The position numbers and the translations under genes were made by a program. The notes under the pieces are model-generated. The model was not told the origin of the DNA, ran no database searches, and saw only the letters and a list, made by a program, of their open reading frames with translations. Of a stretch of DNA of 64,000 nt, positions 53,022-62,361 are shown piece after piece (positions within the stretch are counted from its first letter, which is position 1; each line of letters begins with the position of its first letter). This DNA is from Rhodospirillaceae bacterium UBA1479. GTDB taxonomy: Bacteria > Pseudomonadota > Alphaproteobacteria > Rhodospirillales > Casp-alpha2. The stretch covers positions 1 to 64,000 of the forward strand of contig DCRZ01000009.1 in the NCBI GenBank assembly GCA_002325375.1, written 5' to 3'.

Positions 53022-55457
53022 TCAGAACGTCATGGACAGGCGGCCCAGAACGGTCAGCGGCTCACCCGGATGGACGATCGCCTGGTTCGATGCGCGTTCG
53101 TAGAAGTGCTTGTCGAACAGGTTGTAGACGTTGAGATTCAGGGTCATCGACCGCCATGTGTATTTGGCGCCCAGGTCGGCGACCCAATAGGAATCGAGGA
53201 TGTAGGCGGTGTCGAATTGGGTCCGGTTGTCGCTCACGTAACGCACACCACCGCCAAGCGACAGGCCGCCGAGGGCGGTATCCTTGGGGAAGTCGTAGGA
53301 GGCCCAGAGCCGCGCCTTGTGAACCGGAACGTTGCCGAGGCGTTGGCCGATTTGCGACGTGTCTTCCGGGTTATCCAGGGTCTGCGATTGGGTATAGGAG
53401 TAGGAGCCGATCAGGTTCACGCCGGCGATGGGGGTGCCCGACAGGTCGAGCTCGAAGCCTTCGGCCTTCTGGCTGACGCCGGGAATGTAGCGGATGTCAC
53501 CGGTGGCGTCCTGATGGGCGGAATCGACCACGCCGACGTTTTCCTTTTTCAGATAGAACACCGACGCCGTTGCCGAGAACCGCTTGTCCGGGGTTTCCGC
53601 CTTGACGCCGATTTCCAGCTGTTCGCCCGTTTCCGGGGCAAGCGGATTGTCGTTGACGTCGAGGACCGAGTTGCCCTGGGGTTCGAACGACTGTGCTGCG
53701 CTGGCGTAGACGGAATAGGCATCGCTCAGCTGATAGAGAGAGCCGACGCGGAAGGTGAAATCGGAGGCATGAACGGCGCGTGCCTTGACGCCGTCGGTTT
53801 CGCTCTCGCCCTTGACGAAATCGAAGCGTCCGCCGACCAGGACCTTCAGGCGTCCGTCTTCCAGCATGGACATTTGGTTCTGACCATAGAATGACAGGCG
53901 CCGGTTATGGGCGCGGATCGACTGTTTGGGCTGCGACGACGGCGGGGTGTAATTGATCACGGGGTTGTCGGAAATCGCGACGTTGGACGTGTTCTCGCGA
54001 AATCGCAGGAAGTCCGAGATTTCCCACGAAAATTCGGAGCCGAACAGCAAGGTGTGGTCGATGCCGGCGGTGTTGAACTTGCTTTGCAGGTCGGCCACGG
54101 CCTGGACTTCGTCGTCCGTGCGGTCCTCGTTCTGATAGCGCAGGCGGATAACCTCGGCCCCTACGGTGCCGATCACGTTGCGCGGGCGCAGGGATTCGTT
54201 TTCCGCATGGGCGCGGTGGAACGATAGTTGATGGCGCAGTGTGACGGCGTCCGAAAAATCGTGGCTCAACTGGTAGCTGGCCGAATAGTCGCGGATGTCG
54301 CGGCCGTCGAGCGATGCCAGGTTGAAGGACGTGCTGTCGGACACCAACTGCTCGCCGTTGAAGCCGATGGGAACACCCGTGTCATAGGGCTGCTTCTCGC
54401 GGGTATAGCCCAGCTCGAACAAAACCTCCGTGCCCTCGCGGGGGGTCCACAACAGGGTCGGCGCGGCGGTGACGCGGTCCAGATGCATGCCGTCGCGGAA
54501 CGAGCCTTCGTCCGTATAGGCCAGATTGGCGCGGTACAGCAGGGAGCCGTCGGCGGTCAGGGGGCCGGTCAGGTCGGCGGTCGTGCGGTAATGGTCGTAA
54601 CTGCCGGCCTCGGCGTCGATGTCGTATGCGGCGGTCGCCTGGGGGCGTTTGGTGACAACGTTGAGCATGCCGCCCGGCTCGATCGCGCCGTACAGGATCG
54701 AGGCCGGACCCTTGAGAACCTCGACGCGCTCCACGTTGACAAGGTCGACCGTGCCGACGTTGGTCGCGCGCAATCCGTTGCGCCGCAGGACCGAGGATTC
54801 GAAGCCGCGGATGAAGGGCAGGACCTCCGACTGTGCGTTCAGGGTATTGCCGGCCTGGACCACGCCGCTGACGTTTTCGTAGACGTCCTTCAGGTTCTGC
54901 GCGCCCTGGTCCTTGATGATCTGGCGGGGGACGACCTGGATCGACGCCGGGGTTTCGGAAATCGGCGTATCGGTCTTGGTCGCGGTGGCGCTGCGGGTCG
55001 CCCGGTATCCTTCGACCGGACCCCAGGCGCTTTCCCCCTGTCCCTCGACCGTGATCGGGCCGAGCACCATGGCGTCCGCGCCTTCGCCGGGTTTGGCCAG
55101 GGCGACGGTGCCGGGGCCGGTCGATTGCCAGCTGACGCCCGTGCCGCCCAGCAGAATGCGCAGCGCCGCGGCGGGCGGCAGGTCGCCTGAAACCGGTTGC
55201 GAACGCAGGCCCTTGGTCAGGCCCGCGGGATAGGAGAATTGCCAGCCGGATTGACGTCCGAAAGCCTTCAGGGCTTCGGCCAGGGGTTGCGACGTGATGT
55301 CGAAGCGGCGCGTGGCATCGGCCGGCGCCTGGGCGAATTCGGCGGCACCCAAGCGGTCCGGGGTTTCCGCCGCTGCCGGGCCGCCCACATGAATCACGAT
55401 ACCGGTGGCCAGAAAACCGGCCATAAGCAGCCCGCTGCTGCGGCTTGTCGTCGTCAT
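53022..55457 (-). CDS. STN-containing TonB-dependent siderophore receptor
   Basis: 811 aa. Signal peptide 1-30; STN signalling domain about 50-120 (FDITSQPLAEALKAFGRQSGWQFSY); TonB box region near 140 (GPITVEGQG); plug about 155-270 (TPASIQVVPRQIIKDQGAQNLKDVYENVSGVV, with the VERVEVLKGPASILYG signature); barrel ending RLSMTF. The FhuE/FpvA-like plug suggests a hydroxamate or similar ferric siderophore. The STN domain signals to the FecR encoded upstream. Confidence 0.9.
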   Translation of the reverse strand: MTTTSRSSGLLMAGFLATGIVIHVGGPAAAETPDRLGAAEFAQAPADATRRFDITSQPLAEALKAFGRQSGWQFSYPAGLTKGLRSQPVSGDLPPAAALRILLGGTGVSWQSTGPGTVALAKPGEGADAMVLGPITVEGQGESAWGPVEGYRATRSATATKTDTPISETPASIQVVPRQIIKDQGAQNLKDVYENVSGVVQAGNTLNAQSEVLPFIRGFESSVLRRNGLRATNVGTVDLVNVERVEVLKGPASILYGAIEPGGMLNVVTKRPQATAAYDIDAEAGSYDHYRTTADLTGPLTADGSLLYRANLAYTDEGSFRDGMHLDRVTAAPTLLWTPREGTEVLFELGYTREKQPYDTGVPIGFNGEQLVSDSTSFNLASLDGRDIRDYSASYQLSHDFSDAVTLRHQLSFHRAHAENESLRPRNVIGTVGAEVIRLRYQNEDRTDDEVQAVADLQSKFNTAGIDHTLLFGSEFSWEISDFLRFRENTSNVAISDNPVINYTPPSSQPKQSIRAHNRRLSFYGQNQMSMLEDGRLKVLVGGRFDFVKGESETDGVKARAVHASDFTFRVGSLYQLSDAYSVYASAAQSFEPQGNSVLDVNDNPLAPETGEQLEIGVKAETPDKRFSATASVFYLKKENVGVVDSAHQDATGDIRYIPGVSQKAEGFELDLSGTPIAGVNLIGSYSYTQSQTLDNPEDTSQIGQRLGNVPVHKARLWASYDFPKDTALGGLSLGGGVRYVSDNRTQFDTAYILDSYWVADLGAKYTWRSMTLNLNVYNLFDKHFYERASNQAIVHPGEPLTVLGRLSMTF

Positions 55458-55483
55458 CTTCGATTACACCTTTGCGCCCATTT

Positions 55484-55515
55484 CATAATTATGCGAATGC
55501 GATTTAATAGCATTC
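55484..55515 (-). promoter_or_regulatory. Dyad region upstream of TonB receptor
   Basis: CATAATTATG (55484-55493) is palindromic and is followed by GAATGC (55495-55500) and GCATTC (55510-55515), an inverted repeat with a 9-bp AT spacer. This could be an iron-regulator or sigma-dependent promoter site in the 113-bp gap between fecR and the receptor gene. Confidence 0.35.
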
Positions 55516-55570
55516 ATATTAAGGACGGACGGTGCGGGGGAATTTGAACAAATATATCCGTGAAGATCGA

Positions 55571-56557
55571 TCAGGCGGGGCTGACCAGCAAAACCCAGGG
55601 ACTGAGCGCGCGGACCCGTCCACCCTGTGACCGGGCCACGGAGCGGGCGGCCTGGTCGGGCCGGGTCAGATCGAACGAGCCGCTGACCCGGTGGCGACCG
55701 AACGCCGCATCACCCAACAGAATGACGCCCCGGTGGTAGCGGTCCAGTTCGGCGAGAACCTGGGAAATGGACCAGTCTTCGACCTCCAGCCGGCCGTCGC
55801 GCCAGGCGGTATCGGTGCCGGGAACAATGTCGGCCCGCCGTACCGCGCGGGTCGTCAGGTCGATGCGCAGGCTGTCGCCGCCGACCAGGCCATCGGCCGG
55901 GGTCAGGCGTCGTCCTGCCATGCCGACGGCCACGCGGCCATGTTCGACGGCGACGGAAACGCTGTCGTCGTCCAGGCGCAGGTCGAACCGGGTGCCGATA
56001 ACCGTCACTTCGGCGGGGCCCGCCGTCACGGCGAACGGGCGGGCCGCGTCGCGGGTGATGTCGAAATAGGCCCGCCCGCCCAGCAGGGCGGCACGACGGT
56101 TTGGGCCGGTGAAATCAAGGCTGATGGCCGTCGCCGTGTCCATGTGTACATGGGTGCCGTCTTCCAAGGTCACGGTGCGGAATTCGCCGGTCGCGGTGGA
56201 GATATCCGCGAACAGACGGCGAGGGGCACCCGTGCCGGCATAGAGCGCCAGTCCCGCCGCCATGGCGCCGGCGCCGGCCAGGACCTGTCGGCGGCTGGGT
56301 CGGGGGCCGGAACGGGCCGGGGACCGGCGGAAGGATGCCGGGGGCCTGTGGTCGGCCAGGGTCGGCTGCAGGTGGGGGGCGGTTTGCCAGGTGCGGCATA
56401 TCTGTTCAAAGGCCTGGGCATGGGCCGTGTCGGCCTCGAGCCAGGTGCGCAGGGCCGCCGCCAGGGCCGGGTCGTCGGGGTTGGCCTCGGTCCGCATCAG
56501 CCAGTCGAAGGCGGCGTTCCAGATCGCGTCGTCGATGGGGTGGGGGGTGCCCGTCAT
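55571..56557 (-). CDS. FecR-family anti-sigma regulator
   Basis: 328 aa from ATG 56557; the longer frame upstream is out of the sigma gene and unsupported. An N-terminal DUF4880-like helical domain (AIWNAAFDWLMRTEANPDDPALAAALRTWLE), one membrane segment near 95-115 preceded by RRQ, and a periplasmic FecR domain (GEFRTVTLEDGTHVHMDTATAISL; ARPFAVTAGPAEVTVIGTRFDLRL) and a C-terminal STN-like end. It relays the receptor signal to the sigma factor encoded just upstream. Confidence 0.9.
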   Translation of the reverse strand: MTGTPHPIDDAIWNAAFDWLMRTEANPDDPALAAALRTWLEADTAHAQAFEQICRTWQTAPHLQPTLADHRPPASFRRSPARSGPRPSRRQVLAGAGAMAAGLALYAGTGAPRRLFADISTATGEFRTVTLEDGTHVHMDTATAISLDFTGPNRRAALLGGRAYFDITRDAARPFAVTAGPAEVTVIGTRFDLRLDDDSVSVAVEHGRVAVGMAGRRLTPADGLVGGDSLRIDLTTRAVRRADIVPGTDTAWRDGRLEVEDWSISQVLAELDRYHRGVILLGDAAFGRHRVSGSFDLTRPDQAARSVARSQGGRVRALSPWVLLVSPA

Positions 56558-56681
56558 GGGGGGTCTCGGTCTCGTGTGCGGGCCCGGCGCGGGCGATTGC
56601 GGATGATGGCCGCCTATATACATAGACGCTTGGTGGAGGCATTCGTGAACAGGGAAAGTTGCGGGATGCGGTGGAACCCGT

Positions 56682-57221
56682 TCACCGATCCCGGCGGCCC
56701 AGGTCGGGGCCCAGGCGTTTGGCGCAGTGGACCGTCGCCTGGCGCAGCATGCGGTAAACGTAGCCGTCGGAGACACCGAGACGGCCCGCGATCTCGTCCA
56801 CGGAATGGCCGGCGATGCGGTGCATTTCGAACACCAGGCGGGTTCTTTCCGGCAGTTCGGACAGGGCATCGCTCAGGGCGCGCATCATGTCCCGTGAAAT
56901 GGCGGCCTGCTCCGGTGTCGGATCGGCGCTGGGGGCGGCCAGGGGCAACTCTTCGCGGGCGCCATAGCGCACTTCAAGCGCCAGTCGCCGCGCGCGGTCG
57001 ATGGCCAGATTGCGGACCAAACGGAACAGATAGGACACGGGTTGGCGAACCGTATCCGCGGGCGGATGTTCGGCCAGCTTGATCCAGGCGTCCTGGACCA
57101 CATCCTGGGCACGAAAGCGGCAGCCCAGGATCGGCGCCACGGATTCGATCAGGGCCGCATAATGCGTGTCATAGGCAAGCGCCAGCGGGCTTGCCGGTCT
57201 GTGAGCGCCGTTATTGGTCAT
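56682..57221 (-). CDS. FecI-like ECF sigma factor
   Basis: 179 aa. Region 2 (AQDVVQDAWIKLAEH, YLFRLVRNLAIDRARRL) and region 4 (LSELPERTRLVFEMHRIAGHSVDEIAGRLGVSDGYVYRMLRQA) are clear. Start chosen at 57221; extra upstream frame runs through the Fur-like site. It should direct transcription of the receptor at 53022 under FecR control. Confidence 0.9.
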   Translation of the reverse strand: MTNNGAHRPASPLALAYDTHYAALIESVAPILGCRFRAQDVVQDAWIKLAEHPPADTVRQPVSYLFRLVRNLAIDRARRLALEVRYGAREELPLAAPSADPTPEQAAISRDMMRALSDALSELPERTRLVFEMHRIAGHSVDEIAGRLGVSDGYVYRMLRQATVHCAKRLGPDLGRRDR

Positions 57222-57288
57222 TGTCCGGCCGGGTCCAAGTTTGTGCGTCTGTCCCACGATGCGGGGGGACAGGCCGGCCGATATTAAA

Positions 57289-57303
57289 TGAGAATGATTA
57301 TCA
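57289..57303 (-). promoter_or_regulatory. Fur box upstream of the fecI-like gene
   Basis: TGAGAATGATTATCA fits the 7-1-7 Fur consensus TGATAATNATTATCA with a single mismatch. It sits 68-82 bp before the sigma gene start, as in the iron-repressed fecI promoter of E. coli. The 106-bp gap also lies just downstream of the preceding operon. Confidence 0.72.
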
Positions 57304-57327
57304 ATTCCAATAGAGAGTTTTCCCGGA

Positions 57328-57657
57328 TCATGGGCCGGACGACTGCGCGGCATCCGGTTTCGTGCCGCCGCCGTTCCGGCGGCGCGGCACGATGGGCTTG
57401 GTGGGGGTCATCGCGGCCAGGCCCCAGCCGGTCACGCTGACGGCACCGCACCACACGACAAAACCCGCACCGCCGCCGCTATTCAGCAGAAACACGGCGG
57501 GGGCCAGCACGCCGGAGATGGCAAGCCAGGTCTGCCACGCCTTGCGTTCAAGGGGGGGCAGGCCGAACACCCGCCGCCGCTTGGCGTTGCCCAAGGCAAG
57601 ATAGGCGAGGGCCGCCGTCGAGGCGGCAACAGCGGCGACGATGGCCAGGATGCTCAT
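57328..57657 (-). CDS. DUF3325-like small membrane protein
   Basis: 109 aa with three hydrophobic segments (LAIVAAVAASTAALAYLALG; TWLAISGVLAPAVFLL; VVWCGAVSVTGWGLAAM). The start overlaps the stop of the PepSY gene (ATGA). A DUF3325 protein often ends the receptor-DUF3649-PepSY set in Pseudomonas-type iron loci. Function unknown, presumably supporting the PepSY protein. Confidence 0.72.
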   Translation of the reverse strand: MSILAIVAAVAASTAALAYLALGNAKRRRVFGLPPLERKAWQTWLAISGVLAPAVFLLNSGGGAGFVVWCGAVSVTGWGLAAMTPTKPIVPRRRNGGGTKPDAAQSSGP

Positions 57658-59258
57658 TCGGCGGGTTCCGGCAACGGGTCGCCAGCGGGGCGGCCATGGG
57701 GCTGCCGCGTCGCCCAGCGGAACAGCAGAACGCCGAGCACGAGGAACATCAAATCAAAGGACAGCACCGCCCCTTGTCCCTGGGCCACGGCATCCGCCCA
57801 GTCCAAGCCGCCCATGGCCATGCGCACAATTGGCAAAACGATGCAGGCGGCGCCGAGCAAACGCCGGAACCGCTGTATCAGGCCGCTGCCGTCGCCCGCG
57901 AAGGCACCGACCGCGATACAGGCGAGGGCGCCCAGGACAAAGCCCATTGGTGTCCAGTAGAAGGGATCGGCGGCGGGCAGGGACAGGAAGAAGCCATAGG
58001 CCGCCGCCGTCATGGCGAACGGCAATCCGTAGGCGGTGATCGTGACCGCGCGCCCGAAGCCGCGCCACAGGGCGGCCTCTTCGCGTCGACGCACCCAAAG
58101 CTGCATTCCCGACAAAATCACGTAACACATGGCGGCGCCCAGGCCGACCCACACGGCCTTGGACAGAGGGCCCGCGAAATCGCCCGTGTGCAGGGGCCAG
58201 ATCAGTTCATAAAGCGCGTTGCCCGCCGACGGTTGCCGGCCGACCCGGGGTTTGACGCCCAGGAACCGGCCGTCCGTGCCGTCGAACACGTTGCGCACCC
58301 AGGCCAGTGTTCCTTGTGGCGGCATGTGCCAGAGGTTGATGCGGGCATCGGCGCGGCCGTAGTGGTCAACCACGAGGAAGCGGACCGGCGTGCCGGTCAG
58401 GGCCGTGGACCGGGCGATCACGGCATCAAGATCGGCCAGGGCGGCCGGGCGCGGATCGGGTGTCACGGCGGGTTCGTAAAGAGTTTCGCGCATCGCCTTC
58501 TGGTCGCCGCCGAAGGCGACCTGCGATATCAGGGGCAGGGAGACCGTGGCCGCAAAACTGAAGAATGAGCCGGTAAATCCCAGAAGAAATGCGAACAGCA
58601 GGCCCCAACTTGCGGCCAGGACATGGCGGTCGCGGGCCGTGACGAGACGGTTGCCCGGTCGGGCGGCGACGAACAGGTCACGGATCAGGTGGCGGTGCAT
58701 GAGAAAGCCGGTGACGCCCGCGGCCATCATGGACAGCCCCAGGATTCCGGTCAGGATCAGCCCCCAAGGCCGTGGAACGTAGAGCTGCACATGCAGGTCG
58801 ACGAGAAAGTCTTCGAGCGCGCTGGCTTCGAACCATTCCGGTTTCGTGAACACGAACCCTTCGTTGCGCGCCAATTCCGCGCCCGTCGTGCCATCAAGCC
58901 GGAACAGAGTGCCGTAATTTTCGATCTTCCCACTTTCCGGATTACGGGCATGGGCATGGGGGAACACGTTCAGGTCGCCCTTGGCCGTTGCCCAGATGGC
59001 GATTTCTTCAAGGTACCCCTTGGTCATCCGTTCCGCGATGGGCCGGACCTTGCCGTCGAGATCACCTGCCAGCGGCGCGTGATTTTTGGCGCCGCCGACG
59101 GACCATTCGGCAATTTCGTGGGCGAATACGGCGACCGTGCCGGTGGCGACGACGGCGTAAAGCAACAGACCCAGGACCGTTCCGGACCAGCCGTGCACGG
59201 CGGTCAGGCGTTTCAGTTGGGATTGCGAAAGGGATTTCATCGTTGGGGCTTTCGTCAC
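57654..59258 (-). CDS. PepSY-associated inner-membrane protein (iron uptake)
   Basis: 534 aa with four or more helices. The opening LKRLTAVHGWSGTVLGLLLYAVVATGTVAVFAHEIAEW is the PepSY_TM signature, with the conserved helix histidine; LHVQLYVPRPWGLILTGILGLSMMAAGVTGFLMHRHL and LAASWGLLFAFLLGFTGSFFSF supply further histidines. Several extra C-terminal helices make it longer than its paralogue at 51656. Likely ferric-siderophore reduction at the inner membrane. Confidence 0.87.
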   Translation of the reverse strand: MTKAPTMKSLSQSQLKRLTAVHGWSGTVLGLLLYAVVATGTVAVFAHEIAEWSVGGAKNHAPLAGDLDGKVRPIAERMTKGYLEEIAIWATAKGDLNVFPHAHARNPESGKIENYGTLFRLDGTTGAELARNEGFVFTKPEWFEASALEDFLVDLHVQLYVPRPWGLILTGILGLSMMAAGVTGFLMHRHLIRDLFVAARPGNRLVTARDRHVLAASWGLLFAFLLGFTGSFFSFAATVSLPLISQVAFGGDQKAMRETLYEPAVTPDPRPAALADLDAVIARSTALTGTPVRFLVVDHYGRADARINLWHMPPQGTLAWVRNVFDGTDGRFLGVKPRVGRQPSAGNALYELIWPLHTGDFAGPLSKAVWVGLGAAMCYVILSGMQLWVRRREEAALWRGFGRAVTITAYGLPFAMTAAAYGFFLSLPAADPFYWTPMGFVLGALACIAVGAFAGDGSGLIQRFRRLLGAACIVLPIVRMAMGGLDWADAVAQGQGAVLSFDLMFLVLGVLLFRWATRQPHGRPAGDPLPEPAE

Positions 59259-59280
59259 TGTTTGATTCGGCTGGGGCGCG

Positions 59281-59583
59281 TCATATCCATCCGGTAAAGG
59301 CCATGGCGGCTGTCAGTCCGCAGACGGCGGCGGTGCCGCAGATCACGGCAACACAGCGCAGAAGGCTTTCCTCTACGCAGGCATAAACGAAGACCACGGC
59401 CCAGATCAGCGGCACCAGGATCAGGGGAAAGACGATGTTGTCGATCCCGGCGGCCCCCTTGGGCAGCCAGATCGGCATGGCCATGGCGAACAGAAGGGCC
59501 GCCGCCACCGCGCCCGGGCCGGCCAATAGCCAGCGGGTCAACCGGGGACGCGCATCCAGGGCGCGGCGCAGACGTTCCGTCAT
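59281..59583 (-). CDS. DUF3649-like small membrane protein
   Basis: 100 aa with three hydrophobic segments (LLAGPGAVAAALLFAMAMPIW; IVFPLILVPLIWAVVFVYACV; VAVICGTAAVCGLTAAMAF). It lies between the receptor and PepSY genes, the standard place of DUF3649 proteins in iron-uptake operons. Function unknown. Confidence 0.75.
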   Translation of the reverse strand: MTERLRRALDARPRLTRWLLAGPGAVAAALLFAMAMPIWLPKGAAGIDNIVFPLILVPLIWAVVFVYACVEESLLRCVAVICGTAAVCGLTAAMAFTGWI

Positions 59584-59734
59584 GCGGAAAGCGCCGCCAT
59601 GCGCAAAGGGCCGCTTGCTTCGTTGAATGTCGTGTTCATGACTCTAAGACGAATCAAACGGCCGTTGTACTCGTGTCCCCGGGAGAAAAAATTTTCTCCC
59701 GGGGACGGAACAAGGCGCTGCGCGGTTCCGTGGC

Positions 59735-62212
59735 CTACCACTGGTAGGACAGATTGCCGATGACGGTCAGCGGTTCACCGGCCGTGCAAATCCCGGCGCT
59801 GTTCCGGTAATAGCAGGACCCGACATGCTGCTTGTCCAAAAGGTTTCGCGCATGCAGCCCGAAGTGCACACCCTTCCATTCGTAATGGACCGAAGCGTCG
59901 AACAGCAGAAAGGCGGGAACGGAGAGGGTCCGGTCGCCGTCACCCCAATGCATGCCGCGATAGCGGACGCCGGCACCGAAGCCCAGGCCTTTGAAGGGGC
60001 CTTCCGGGATGGTGTAGTCGGCCCAGGCCGTGGCGACGTGCTTGGGCGCGGGCGTCAGAACATCGCCAAGGTCGGCCGGGTCGACGCTTTCGATGACTTC
60101 GGTTTCCATGTAGGTGTATCCGGCGGTCACGTTCAGGCCGAAGTCGAAACTTGCGACACCTTCCAGCTCGATCCCTTGGGAGCGAACGGCGGCGGTCTGG
60201 TCCGTCGTGTTCGTTGACGGGTCCGTTTCCGTATAGTTCTGGCGCCGCAAATCGAAGGCGGCCAGCGTCACGGAACTGCGGCTGCCTTCAGGCTGGAACT
60301 TGATGCCGATTTCATATTGCTGGCCGGTTTCGGGTTTGTAGTTCTTGCTCGACGGGTTGGTGCCGATCACGGGCGCAAAGGATTCCGCATAGCTGGCATA
60401 GGGGGCCAGCCCATTGTCGAACAGATAAACCACGCCCGCCCGGCCGGTGAAGGCGCTATCCGCTTGTTGGGAAACCGCCTTGGTGAGGTGATTGATGGTT
60501 TCGGTCACCGCGCGGTCGAATCGCCCGCCCAGGGTGACGCGCCAATGGTCGCCCCATTCGATCTGATCCTGGAAATAGATGCCCGTTTGGCTGCGCGTGA
60601 AGTCCTTGTTGATGATGATGTTTCCCTCGGACGTCTGCGTGCCGTAGACCGGGGCGAAAACGTCGATCGACGTCGCCGATGCGGAACTCGCGATCTGTTC
60701 CAGATACATGAGTTGATAATCCAGCCCGGCCAGTAAGGTGTGCCTGGTGCCGGCAACGTCCAGCTTCAGCTGCGCATTACTGTCCGTGTAGACACCGTCC
60801 AGGTTGCCGAAATTGCCGTAGACGCTACGCGACAATGTCCGGTTGCCGTCGAACCCCGAGCCGTAAACAACGACATCGTCCAAGTCGACGTTGTTGTAGC
60901 GGAGTTTGTGGCTGAGCTTCAGGCGTTCGCCCACGTCGTGCGCGACCTCGTATCCGATGGCGTATTCCGTCCGGTCGACCCGGTCGATATCCGGCTCGCC
61001 GACGAAACGGCTGAGCGGAACCTCACCGTTCGCATTCGCGACCACCGTTCCGGACCTGGGAAGGGCCTGGGAGTTCTTGGTGTTGTCCTGCTGGTAATGG
61101 CTGAACACTGTCACGGTCGTGTTCTTCGACGGCTGCCAACTCACCTGTGGGGCAAACCAGTAACGGTCGTCCTCAATGAAGTCGATGAAGGTGTCGCTGT
61201 CGCGGTATAGGCCGGTAAAGCGATATGAGAACTGCTTGGCCTCGTCGATCGCCCCTGCGAAATCGAACTTGCCCTGATACCGGTCGAAATCACCGCCTTC
61301 AAAGTGGACGATGTTGATGGGGTCCGTCGTCGGGCGCTTGGAGACATAGTTGACCAGTCCGCCGGGTGATCCCTGTCCATAGAGCACGGAGGCCGGGCCG
61401 CGCGGGACTTCGACCCGTTCCGCGCCCCAGGGTTCCGGGTTGTAGCTGACGACGTAATCGGGGAAGGTCAGCGCCAGACCATCCTGGAAAATGCCGTTGG
61501 TCGTTGCATTCAGCCCGCGCATGCGCAGGTCGGTATAGCGCGGCTCGTTGCCATACGGTTGCGGGTCGACGCCCGGGGTATAGCGCAACACCTCGTTGAT
61601 CTTGTTGACGTTGCGGGCGTCCATCTGGTCGCGGGTGATGACCGAGATCGATTGCGGGGTTTCGATCAGCGGCGTGTCGGTCTTGGACGCGGACATGCTG
61701 CGTTTCGCGACATAGCCCGCGACGGCGCCGCTGGCCTTTTCACCCCGGCCCTCGACGGTCACGGGGTTCATGGTCATGACGTCGCCATTGGCGCCCTTGC
61801 CGGGCAACTCGACGGTGACCGATGCGGAAGATGTATAGCGCCCGATCAGGCCGGAGCCGGCAAGCAGTTGGGTCAAGGCATCGCGCGCGGTGAAGTCGCC
61901 GACCAGCGCCGGGGCGGTCCGTTCGAACACGGCGGGCTCCGTATAGAGAACCTGAAGGCCGGTGACGGCCGAGAATTCGGCGATGGCCTGGGGCAGGGGT
62001 TTCGAGGAAATCTTGAAGGTGAAGAGATCGTCGGCCTGGGCCTTTTCGATGGTCTTTTCCGTACTGGTGCTGAACTGAAGTGACTCCGGCGCGGCGCCGG
62101 CGGGCGTGCCCAGCGCCAGGGCTAGCAGCGACGCGCCGGTCAGCAGGGCGTACCGCGCCATTAATGTCGCCCCACGGTTCAATGCCCGGGTGGACTGGTG
62201 TTCGTTATTCAT
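59735..62212 (-). CDS. STN-containing TonB-dependent siderophore receptor
   Basis: 825 aa from ATG 62212, chosen because aaggggg lies upstream; an ATG at 62242 is buried in the inverted repeat. Signal peptide ends near GTPAGAA; STN domain about 55-125 (FKISSKPLPQAIAEFSAVTGLQVLY); plug with TPLIETPQSISVITRDQMDARNVNKINEVLRYTPGV and VERVEVPRG-type (ERVEVPRGPASVLYGQGSPGG); barrel ending GNLSYQW. A C-terminal CYYRNSAGIC pair before the last strand may form a surface disulfide. Part of the second FecIR module. Confidence 0.9.
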   Translation of the reverse strand: MNNEHQSTRALNRGATLMARYALLTGASLLALALGTPAGAAPESLQFSTSTEKTIEKAQADDLFTFKISSKPLPQAIAEFSAVTGLQVLYTEPAVFERTAPALVGDFTARDALTQLLAGSGLIGRYTSSASVTVELPGKGANGDVMTMNPVTVEGRGEKASGAVAGYVAKRSMSASKTDTPLIETPQSISVITRDQMDARNVNKINEVLRYTPGVDPQPYGNEPRYTDLRMRGLNATTNGIFQDGLALTFPDYVVSYNPEPWGAERVEVPRGPASVLYGQGSPGGLVNYVSKRPTTDPINIVHFEGGDFDRYQGKFDFAGAIDEAKQFSYRFTGLYRDSDTFIDFIEDDRYWFAPQVSWQPSKNTTVTVFSHYQQDNTKNSQALPRSGTVVANANGEVPLSRFVGEPDIDRVDRTEYAIGYEVAHDVGERLKLSHKLRYNNVDLDDVVVYGSGFDGNRTLSRSVYGNFGNLDGVYTDSNAQLKLDVAGTRHTLLAGLDYQLMYLEQIASSASATSIDVFAPVYGTQTSEGNIIINKDFTRSQTGIYFQDQIEWGDHWRVTLGGRFDRAVTETINHLTKAVSQQADSAFTGRAGVVYLFDNGLAPYASYAESFAPVIGTNPSSKNYKPETGQQYEIGIKFQPEGSRSSVTLAAFDLRRQNYTETDPSTNTTDQTAAVRSQGIELEGVASFDFGLNVTAGYTYMETEVIESVDPADLGDVLTPAPKHVATAWADYTIPEGPFKGLGFGAGVRYRGMHWGDGDRTLSVPAFLLFDASVHYEWKGVHFGLHARNLLDKQHVGSCYYRNSAGICTAGEPLTVIGNLSYQW

Positions 62213-62232
62213 CCCCGTATTCCCCCTTGAGT

Positions 62233-62283
62233 TCATGTTCATATATTTAATTGCGACTAAGTAGCAAAATCATATGAACATGA
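62233..62283 (-). repeat. 12-bp perfect inverted repeat in the receptor leader
   Basis: TCATGTTCATAT (62233-62244) and ATATGAACATGA (62272-62283) are exact reverse complements with a 27-bp spacer. It lies just upstream of the receptor start and could form an mRNA hairpin or bind a regulator. The rest of 62284-62361 shows nothing else. Confidence 0.5.
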
Positions 62284-62361
62284 GACGGGGCTGAAGGTTC
62301 GTTTCCCCCAGTGCTGCCGGCATAATTTTTCATGCCCTTCGGTGGCGGGCGCGGCGCGGCT

